Part shown: piece after piece, positions 58,512 through 64,000 of the stretch
Numbering within the stretch: the first letter of the stretch is position 1
Layout of the letters: each line of letters begins with the position of its first letter
DNA from: Pontibacter mucosus
GTDB lineage: Bacteria > Bacteroidota > Bacteroidia > Cytophagales > Hymenobacteraceae
NCBI RefSeq assembly: GCF_003054055.1
Contig: NZ_QBKI01000011.1
Coordinates: 124,001-188,000, forward strand
Direction of reading: 5' to 3'
Length of the DNA: 64,000 nt
Translations under genes and position numbers: made by a program
Notes under the pieces: generated by a model
The model's input: the letters and a program-made list of their open reading frames with translations, nothing else
Told to the model about the DNA's origin: nothing
The model's database searches: none

Positions 58512-59591
58512 CTATGCAACTGGTTGCGCCTGCTTTTCCTGGTGCTCATTTACCACAAACAACGTGCGGGTAGGGTAGGCAAAGTCGATGTTGAGCTCCT
58601 GGAATTCTTTGAAAATGCGCAGGTTAATGCGCTGCTGTATGTCCATGTAGTCGTTGTAGTTCGACGACAGCACGTAGTATACAACCTCAAAATCCAGGCT
58701 GGAGTCGCCGTACGATGTAAAGTGGGCGCGGTCGAAACGCACCATGTCCTGATCCTCCACAATTTGGCGCAGCAGCCCCGGTATTAGTTCCAGCTGCTCA
58801 TAGGTGGCCTGGTAAACCACGCCGAGCTTAAACACCACGCGCCGCTGTTGCATCTGCTTGTAGTTGTGAATGCGGGAGTTGGTTAAATCTGAGTTGGCTA
58901 CCACCAGCTGCTCTCCCGAGAGGCTTTTGATGCGCGTCGTTTTTACCCCGATTTTGTCAACCACCCCCGACTTGTCATCGAGCACGATAAAATCCCCTAC
59001 CTCAAAAGGGCGGTCAAAAAAGATAACGAAGTAGTTGAAAAGGTCACCGAGAATGTTTTGGGCCGCCAGGGCCACGGCAATACCGCCGATGCCAAGGCCC
59101 GCAACGATGGTGGTAACATTATAGCCCAGGTTGTCGAGCAGCGTAAGCAGGCCCAGCCCCCAGATAGTCACGTTCAGGACAAGTATAACCCCACCCAGTT
59201 GCTTCACCTTCTCCTCGCCATGCTCCTGCTTGCCTATGTAAGAGCGCAGCAGCAGGATAAGCGTCGTGGAAACAATGCGGATGGCCAGGAAGGTACAGGC
59301 GACAATCAGGGCCACATGCAGCACGTTGTCGAGTTTGGGCGGGAGCTGCAGGTAGTTTAGGGCAAAGTATATTGCAAAAATATAGAGGGCCGGAATCCCA
59401 AAACGGTCTATACTTTCAACTAAGTGACTGTCCAGGTTAGACTTCGTGCGCGCCGTTAGCTTGGCTGCCCTGGTTAACACGCGTTTCCTGAAGAATGCGA
59501 TTAAAGTGAAGCTAATAAGCAGAATAGCTATCACAATAAGATATGATTGTATAGTGTTATGGAAGTATACTTGCTGGAGAAAATCTGTCAT
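58512..59591 (-). CDS. MscS-family mechanosensitive channel
   Basis: Inner-membrane channel of 359 residues that releases solutes on osmotic downshift. Helices lie at about residues 13-30, 60-80, 88-112 and 132-150. The pore-lining helix and beta domain are VAGLGIGGIAVALAAQNILGDLFNYFVIFFDRPFEVGDFI, with the Gly/Ala packing pattern of MscS TM3. The C-terminal cytoplasmic cage follows (VVFKLGVVYQATYEQLELIPGLL). The protein is of the small MscS type with one or two extra N-terminal helices. Confidence 0.92.
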   Translation of the reverse strand: MTDFLQQVYFHNTIQSYLIVIAILLISFTLIAFFRKRVLTRAAKLTARTKSNLDSHLVESIDRFGIPALYIFAIYFALNYLQLPPKLDNVLHVALIVACTFLAIRIVSTTLILLLRSYIGKQEHGEEKVKQLGGVILVLNVTIWGLGLLTLLDNLGYNVTTIVAGLGIGGIAVALAAQNILGDLFNYFVIFFDRPFEVGDFIVLDDKSGVVDKIGVKTTRIKSLSGEQLVVANSDLTNSRIHNYKQMQQRRVVFKLGVVYQATYEQLELIPGLLRQIVEDQDMVRFDRAHFTSYGDSSLDFEVVYYVLSSNYNDYMDIQQRINLRIFKEFQELNIDFAYPTRTLFVVNEHQEKQAQPVA

Positions 59592-59657
59592 AGATAAGGT
59601 AAATAACTAAAAATTTATAGTTTGTTCTGAAAGCTGAACAGAACAAGTATAAAAAAA

Positions 59658-59685
59658 CAGCACCCGGAATGCAAACCGGGTGCTG
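59658..59685 (-). terminator. Terminator of amylase gene
   Basis: A 10-bp stem CAGCACCCGG / CCGGGTGCTG on the minus strand is followed by TTTTTTTATACTTG, so the U-tract continues into the repeated word. Confidence 0.88.
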
Positions 59686-59705
59686 CCCTTTCATGGTAAT
59701 CTAAG

Positions 59706-61562
59706 TTATTTAAGCTTCAAAATCAGCGGTGCCTTAGGGGGAAGGCTCACTTTCGGCTGGCCCAGGTTGTAGCTCTGGCCGGTTAGTACGTCTGTACCCT
59801 GCTTTATACTTTTCAGTTGGGGTGCGAATTTCGCCAGCTCCAGCTCGTAAGGCTTTTCGTTCTTGTTCAGGATCACCATCACCTTCTCATCGCCCTGCTC
59901 CCGGAAGTATACATACACCCCCTTGTAAGGAGCGTAATGCGTCAGCTTGCCTTTGTGCACGGCCTCCGATGTTTTGCGCCAGTTCAGAAGCTCTTTGGTG
60001 AATTGCTGCATGTCCAGCTGCTCTTTGGTGAGCCCTTGCCCCGTGAAGGCGTTCACTTTGTCGCCGGGCCAGCCCCCCGGAAAATCCGTGCGGATGATGC
60101 CGTGGTAGCCGCGCTGATCGTTATGCATGAGAATTTCGGTACCATAGTAGATCTGCGGAATACCGCGCGTGGTGAGGATGTAGGCCAGCGCCAGTTTGGT
60201 CAGGCCGGCATCCTGGTTCAGCTGCGTGTAGATGCGGTCCATGTCGTGGTTGTCTGGGAAAACGACCAGGTTCTGCGGGGCGGCGTAGAGGAAATCCGTG
60301 GCCAGCACATTGTAGAGGTGCAGCCAGCCGGTATCCCAGCCGCTCTCATCGTCGCGCAGGGCGGTGGTTAAAGCCGCCTGTATCGGGAAGTCCATCAGGC
60401 TGGGCAGGTAAGAAGTATAGCCGTTCGGATTTTGCTTGCCCCGTTGCCAGTAAGCCACAATGGCCGGATTCAGCGACCACTCTTCGCCCACTACGTTAAA
60501 GTTCGGGTACTCTTCCATCACACGGCGTGTCCACTCGCTCATGAAGGCCGGGTCGGGATAGGAGTAAGTATCCATTCGTATGCCGCCCAGGTCAGCGTAC
60601 TCAATCCACCAGAGGGTGTTCTGAATCAGGTAGGTGGCCAGCAGCTCGTTGCGCTGGTTCAGGTCAGGCATGCTTGGTACAAACCAGCCATCGTTGAACA
60701 GGTCACGGTCGTAGGCCGCGGCATAAGGATCCTGGATGGCCTCGCGGCGGTGGTTGGTTTCCTTGTACGTCTGCTGGTAGTTAAGCCAGTCGTCGGTGGG
60801 CAGGTCCTTCATCCACCAGTGCTCGGAGCCGATGTGGTTGAGGATCATGTCCATCACCAGCATTATACCTTGCTGGTTGGCCAGTTTCGATAATGCTACA
60901 TACTGCTCGTTGCTCCCAAAGCGCGGGTCCACCTGGTAGTAGTCGGTAGTGGAGTAGCCGTGGTAGGATGTTTTGGTCTGGTTGTTTTCCAGCAGCGGGT
61001 TTATCCAGAGCGCCGTAAAGCCCATGTCCCTGATATAATCGAGGTGCTGGATAATGCCGGCGATGTCTCCGCCGTGGCGGCCGCTTTTATCGGAGCGATT
61101 AATCTGCTCTGTCATACCCTTCACGTTATCGTTTTTGGTGTCGCCGTTGGCGAAGCGGTCAGGCGTGATAAGGTAGATAACATCCGAGGTGTTAAAGCCC
61201 TGCCGGTTGGCGGAATTGGTCTCCCGCTGCTTTACCTCATAAGTATAACGGTGCACGGTTTTGTTGCCCTGCTTGAGCTGAAGTATAAACTTGCCCGGTT
61301 TTGTCTTGCTCATATCCAGGTTCAGGAACAGGTAGTTGGGGCTTTTAACCTTCACAACATCTTTAAGTGATACGCCCTCGTGTTGTATGACTGGCGTAAG
61401 GGCGCTGATGTTAGCCCCGTGGAGCATGAGCTGCAGGTTCGGGTCTTTCATGCCGGCCCACCAGAAGGCAGGCTCCACCCGGAGTTTTGGTGCCTGCGCG
61501 AAGGCGTTTAGCTGCAGCAGGACCAGGAACAGGAACAGTATACAGTGTTTGTGCCGGTGCAT
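59706..61562 (-). CDS. Secreted SusA-like alpha-amylase/cyclomaltodextrinase (GH13)
   Basis: Exported GH13 enzyme of 618 residues. A signal peptide (CILFLFLVLLQLNAFAQ) is followed by a cyclomaltodextrinase N-terminal domain (RVEPAFWWAGMKDPNLQLMLHG) as in SusA and neopullulanases. Catalytic regions are LGGIRMDTYSYPD (nucleophile), FNVVGEEWSLNP (acid) and FPDNHDMDRI. A C-terminal beta domain closes the protein (KGVYVYFREQGDEKVMVILNKNEKPYELEL). It probably degrades starch, pullulan or cyclodextrins in the periplasm. No susC/susD genes are adjacent in the window. Confidence 0.93.
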   Translation of the reverse strand: MHRHKHCILFLFLVLLQLNAFAQAPKLRVEPAFWWAGMKDPNLQLMLHGANISALTPVIQHEGVSLKDVVKVKSPNYLFLNLDMSKTKPGKFILQLKQGNKTVHRYTYEVKQRETNSANRQGFNTSDVIYLITPDRFANGDTKNDNVKGMTEQINRSDKSGRHGGDIAGIIQHLDYIRDMGFTALWINPLLENNQTKTSYHGYSTTDYYQVDPRFGSNEQYVALSKLANQQGIMLVMDMILNHIGSEHWWMKDLPTDDWLNYQQTYKETNHRREAIQDPYAAAYDRDLFNDGWFVPSMPDLNQRNELLATYLIQNTLWWIEYADLGGIRMDTYSYPDPAFMSEWTRRVMEEYPNFNVVGEEWSLNPAIVAYWQRGKQNPNGYTSYLPSLMDFPIQAALTTALRDDESGWDTGWLHLYNVLATDFLYAAPQNLVVFPDNHDMDRIYTQLNQDAGLTKLALAYILTTRGIPQIYYGTEILMHNDQRGYHGIIRTDFPGGWPGDKVNAFTGQGLTKEQLDMQQFTKELLNWRKTSEAVHKGKLTHYAPYKGVYVYFREQGDEKVMVILNKNEKPYELELAKFAPQLKSIKQGTDVLTGQSYNLGQPKVSLPPKAPLILKLK

Positions 61563-61621
61563 AAGTATAAAGCTTAGGAAGTGGAGTACTGTTATACTTA
61601 CATAGCCCGCAACGTATACTT

Positions 61622-62248
61622 TTATCCCTCCAGTAAACGCATTTCTTGTTTTAGGTTCTGCCGGGCCTGCTGCTCCAGCTGCCCGCGCATAATTGGCGTG
61701 TGGTAAAGGTGCTCCCGCGATAGGAAATGCTGCAGCACCTTCCTGCGTCCCTGCCGGTAGGCTACGTCCGGGAACATGCGATACTCTTCCCGTATCTGCT
61801 GGCTATACTTCTGGTACTGCTCCCCGGGAGCGCCAAGTATAGCCAGGTCGAAATCAAGCAGGAGGTTGGCATCTGGCAAGGACTGTGGCAGATGCTCTCT
61901 GGTGGCCAGAATCAATTGCGAAACATGTGCTACTTCAGCAGCAGGCACGCCCAATTCCGGCAGCCTTGTACGTGCAAGCGCCGCACTTTGCACCTCGTTA
62001 TCCTGGCGGGTTGGGTCGTAAACCGCGTCGTGGTAGAAAATGGCAAACTGAAAAGCGCGGGGCTGCGCTATAGAAGCCAGCTGCTCGAAAGTAAGCTGAA
62101 ACAGGTGTCGGAGGTGCTGTAACGTATGGTAGTGCCGGCCAGGGGAATTATAGAGCTGCTCCAGTTCCTGCCATCGCTTTTCCTGTAGTGCGCGATCAGA
62201 AGTATAACCGGAAGAAAGGCGGAGCCATAGCAGGTGTAGGTCTGGCAT
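61622..62248 (-). CDS. HD-superfamily metal-dependent phosphohydrolase
   Basis: Cytoplasmic protein of 208 residues. The HD-type metal site is spread over RHYHTLQHLRHL (His ligands), FAIFYHDAVYDP (His-Asp pair) and LLLDFDLAILG (Asp). Such short proteins are annotated as predicted HD phosphohydrolases; their substrate is unknown. It stands 59 bases upstream of the amylase start on the same strand, so the two may share a transcript. Confidence 0.82.
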   Translation of the reverse strand: MPDLHLLWLRLSSGYTSDRALQEKRWQELEQLYNSPGRHYHTLQHLRHLFQLTFEQLASIAQPRAFQFAIFYHDAVYDPTRQDNEVQSAALARTRLPELGVPAAEVAHVSQLILATREHLPQSLPDANLLLDFDLAILGAPGEQYQKYSQQIREEYRMFPDVAYRQGRRKVLQHFLSREHLYHTPIMRGQLEQQARQNLKQEMRLLEG

Positions 62249-62304
62249 ACTTATACCTTTACGGATTCATTTATGCGCAACGGAACTACCTGCCATGTCG
62301 CATG

Positions 62305-62338
62305 AATTCCCCTCCTTGGAGGGGTTAGGGGTGGGTTT
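62305..62338. repeat. CCCCTCC-TT-GGAGGGG dispersed repeat
   Basis: CCCCTCC (62309-62315) and GGAGGGG (62318-62324) form a tight hairpin followed by TTAGGGGTGGGTTT. I recall very similar strings dispersed in intergenic regions of many Bacteroidota genomes, so it is probably a REP-like element. Confidence 0.65.
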
Positions 62339-62393
62339 GATGGCAAATTCATTGCAGATGCGCATATTGGTATTAGCGGCTTGTTAAAAACAA

Positions 62394-62420
62394 AGCAGGC
62401 TACCTTTTCGGTAGCCTGCT
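62394..62420 (-). terminator. Terminator of DUF4920 gene
   Basis: An 11-bp stem AGCAGGCTACC / GGTAGCCTGCT has loop TTTTC. On the minus strand TTTGTTTTT follows. Confidence 0.88.
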
Positions 62421-62437
62421 GGAGTATAAATTTGATG

Positions 62438-62932
62438 TTACTTAAAAATCACCCCATCTGCCACAAAGCGCAGTTCCTCACGTGGTTCGGTGATGGCGGC
62501 AATCTCCTCTTCTGATTTTCCGGCGTCCTCAGCGAAGTGGCGCAGGTCATCCACGGAAACTACTTCTTTCTTGGCTGTACCGGTAAACACCACCTGGCGG
62601 CCTTCCAGGTTTGTGGTGGGCACAAAGAACCCGTAATCCCGGAACGTAACTTTCATCTGAGAGCCGTCGTCCAGCTTCACGTCCATCCAGCACCCTTTTT
62701 TCTGGCAGCTTTTTTCTATCTCGGCAGCCACGGTGGCTTGTACCGAGTCCTTATCGGCCAGCGTGGCTTCGAGGGATGACACGGGAATGACATTTTCTTC
62801 CGCAAACGGGGCACCATAGGTAGCGCCGGCTTCTGCAGTGGTTGCCTCTGTGGCGGTCTTCGCATCGGTGGTTGACTGGTTGCAGGCGAAAGTGGCCGCG
62901 GCAAGGAAAAGTAGTAGCGTAGTTTTTTTCAT
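62438..62932 (-). CDS. DUF4920 lipoprotein
   Basis: Exported lipoprotein of 164 residues. Signal peptide with lipobox TFAC, then a Thr/Ala-rich linker. The DUF4920 domain spans about residues 38-164: YGAPFAEENVIPVSSL, KSCQKKGCWMDVKLDDGSQMKVTFRDYGFFVP and VVFTGTAKKEVVSVDDLRHFAEDAG. The C-x-x-x-G-C-W motif may bind a metal. Family function is unknown. Its promoter is one of the clearest in the window. Confidence 0.88.
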   Translation of the reverse strand: MKKTTLLLFLAAATFACNQSTTDAKTATEATTAEAGATYGAPFAEENVIPVSSLEATLADKDSVQATVAAEIEKSCQKKGCWMDVKLDDGSQMKVTFRDYGFFVPTTNLEGRQVVFTGTAKKEVVSVDDLRHFAEDAGKSEEEIAAITEPREELRFVADGVIFK

Positions 62933-62957
62933 GTAAGGGGTTTATGTTGATGGTTTA

Positions 62958-62988
62958 CAAATATAGGGATAAGTGCCATATAGGCAAA
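62958..62988 (-). promoter_or_regulatory. Promoter of DUF4920 gene
   Basis: On the minus strand, TTTG (62985-62988) and TATATTTG (62958-62965) are separated by 19 bases, matching the Bacteroidota consensus at both elements. The ATG is 25 bases downstream of the -7 box. Confidence 0.8.
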
Positions 62989-63081
62989 TCGCATCAAATA
63001 ATGTGTATAATCCAGAATTCAGGGTTGCTGCTTTACTATAAGTATACTTTTATAAGATACTATAAAGCAACTAAGTATAGT

Positions 63082-63660
63082 TTACCTGGATGTCAGCTCC
63101 ACCCAGCGTGCGCGGTCTATAGTAATGGTGAAGCGGCCCGTGAGCAGGGGGAGGTAGGCGACGGGGAGCGAGGCCTGAAAGTCTTCCATCTGCAAATCGA
63201 GCGTGGCGGTAAAGTATAAGGAGGTGCTCTCCGGGGAGAAGGTGACGGGTACCTGCAGGTTCCGGGTGGTGTTCTGCAGCCTTACCTCCACCTTGCTCGA
63301 TACCGTTTCCGGGCTCAGGTTCCCCGCGTTTATCTGTTGCACAGGGGCCGCCATCGTGATGTAGAGCTGCGGGTAGCGGGCACCATACAGCACCTCGTAG
63401 GCCATATTCCGGGGAATGGAGTCCTGCAGGGGGAGCAGCGTTTCTACCGGTAGGATGCACTCGAGTTGCTGCATTTCACGGTTGTAGCGCACCAGCACCT
63501 GGTCCGACATAAACTCATAGCGGGCATCGCTTCCATCGAGCGTCAGCAGTATCCGGTTGCTGCCGGTGTAGGGCGATCGGTTTCGCTGGGCGTTAGCCAC
63601 CAATCCAAAGAGGAACAGGGGCAGTAACAGCAGGTACAGAAGTCGTAGTTTTATCGTCAT
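63082..63660 (-). CDS. Hypothetical secreted protein
   Basis: Protein of 192 residues with a signal peptide (LLYLLLLPLFLFGLVANAQ). The mature part is rich in predicted beta strands: NRILLTLDGSDARYEFMSDQVLVRYN, QQLECILPVETLLPLQD, LYITMAAPVQQIN, and a C-terminal VPVTFSPESTSLYFTATLDLQMEDFQASLP. A C-terminal strand pair ends RFTITIDRARWVELTSR. Overall pattern is compatible with a YceI-like or other beta-barrel lipid-binding fold, but I do not recognise the family with confidence. Monocistronic as far as visible. Confidence 0.65.
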   Translation of the reverse strand: MTIKLRLLYLLLLPLFLFGLVANAQRNRSPYTGSNRILLTLDGSDARYEFMSDQVLVRYNREMQQLECILPVETLLPLQDSIPRNMAYEVLYGARYPQLYITMAAPVQQINAGNLSPETVSSKVEVRLQNTTRNLQVPVTFSPESTSLYFTATLDLQMEDFQASLPVAYLPLLTGRFTITIDRARWVELTSR

Positions 63661-63925
63661 AGAGTCGCGTTGATAGGTGAATGAATACCTGTACTAACGC
63701 AAACTGTCGGGCAATGGTGGCTGGCAAAAGCATACTTTTCCTCCGGAAATCAGTACAACAAATAAAAAGCCAGGGAGTTGTTAAAGGAAAGGCCCGCAAC
63801 GACCAAATTATACGGTTTTTCCAAAACTATAACATGGGAGTGAAAGTATAAATTACTACATGTAGTGTGTGCAACAGGCAGAGGAGCAGTGCCTGCTTTC
63901 TGAGCACAGGAAAAAGGAGCACAGG
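63661..63925. other. Intergenic region at right end
   Basis: 265 bases between a minus-strand gene and the start of a plus-strand frame. One AAGTATA word (about 63845) and a short palindrome ACTACATGTAGT are seen. There is no clear TAnnTTTG box. Confidence 0.45.
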
Positions 63926-64000
63926 ATGAATCAGGATAAGAAAAATCAGGTAAACCATAAGCAGCGGTCAGGCTTCAAGCGGATCGACAGGATGCATCCT
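63926..64000 (+). CDS. Start of an unidentified gene, truncated by window edge
   Basis: A frame opens with ATG at 63926 after a purine-rich AAAAAGGAGC and stays open for 25 codons to the window end (MNQDKKNQVNHKQRSGFKRI, then DRMHP). The R-I-D-R start recalls WYL-type regulators, but the visible part is too short to assign. Confidence 0.4.
   Translation, partial: MNQDKKNQVNHKQRSGFKRIDRMHP

Larger units (their letters stand above)
1..64000. repeat. Dispersed over-represented word AAGTATA / TATACTT
   Basis: Reading the window by eye I count about 150 copies (error perhaps 10) of AAGTATA or its reverse complement. Roughly 70 lie in the small non-coding fraction and roughly 80 inside genes. A random 7-mer would give about 8 on both strands. 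The preferred extended form is AAAGTATAAA. AAGTATG is also common, but AAGTATC and AAGTATT are rare. Inside genes it is used in every frame, for example as Ser-Ile (AGT ATA) near 53702, Lys-Tyr near 53592, Val-Tyr near 22838 and Ile-Leu near 56173. This argues for selection or bias at DNA level rather than a protein motif. The first copy is at 171-177. Function unknown. Confidence 0.9.

Noticed and set aside
1..64000. AAGTATA word as a promoter -7 element (TATACTT versus TAnnTTTG)
   Set aside because: TATACTTTG does not align exactly with TAnnTTTG, copies occur equally in both directions, and many lie in the middle of genes or in terminators. A few (for example upstream of trxB) may still act as promoters.
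1..64000. CRISPR arrays, prophage or complete insertion sequences
   Set aside because: No regularly spaced repeats of 24-40 bases with unique spacers and no integrase, transposase or phage structural genes were seen.

Overview
The window comes from a chromosome of a Bacteroidota bacterium, most likely order Cytophagales, family Hymenobacteraceae (a Pontibacter-like organism). This is inferred from several features: the conserved cluster UPF0173-parA-parB-DUF5683-dapB-lepB, a short 287-residue primary sigma factor, bacillithiol gene bshB1, START-like, DUF4920, DUF6438 and DUF2382 families, many Cys-lipoproteins, a 7TMR-DISM kinase, and promoters with the Bacteroidota -7 box TAnnTTTG. No rRNA, CRISPR array, prophage or intact insertion sequence was found. 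The gene content is mostly core.

Layout. 1-2 kb: truncated Na+/solute symporter, a gap with tandem REP-like hairpins, and a LytTR response regulator divergent from a 7TMR-DISM histidine kinase. 4-6 kb: alpha/beta hydrolase and two paralogous small lipoproteins. 6-11 kb (minus strand): lepB, dapB, DUF5683, parB, parA, UPF0173. 11-16 kb: two DUF2382 stress proteins, a GH20 hexosaminidase and two lipoproteins. 16-20 kb: yidC and pyrG. 20-28 kb: GH15 glucan hydrolase, hslV, Crp/Fnr regulator, Gdx-type SMR exporter, deoxyhypusine-synthase-like protein, large catalase, 2'-5' RNA ligase-like protein. 28-35 kb: ABC-F ATPase, membrane protein, treZ and a GH13 alpha-glucosidase. 35-44 kb: a 49-aa lipoprotein, tRNA-Met, START-like protein, LptF/G permease, rpsO-pnp, sigA, trxB, M23/LysM peptidase, bshB1. 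44-48 kb: aldehyde/alkenal detoxification pair with a convergent TetR, then a collapsed alpha-2-macroglobulin gene. 49-52 kb: four very hydrophilic, low-complexity proteins. 52-55 kb: arsenic operon arsR-arsI-metallophosphoesterase-acr3. 55-58 kb: OmpR/HK pair followed by a PepSY-like/SdiA-regulated lipoprotein. 58-64 kb: MscS channel, SusA-like amylase, HD phosphohydrolase, DUF4920 lipoprotein, an unknown secreted protein, and the start of another gene.

The most unusual signal is not a gene. The heptamer AAGTATA (reverse TATACTT) occurs about 150 times by hand count, where about 8 would be expected for a 7-mer on both strands. It is found in intergenic DNA, in terminator loops and U-tracts, and inside genes in all reading frames. 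It looks like a genome-wide signature word comparable in kind to cyanobacterial HIP1 or to DNA uptake sequences. I know of no description of it in this phylum.
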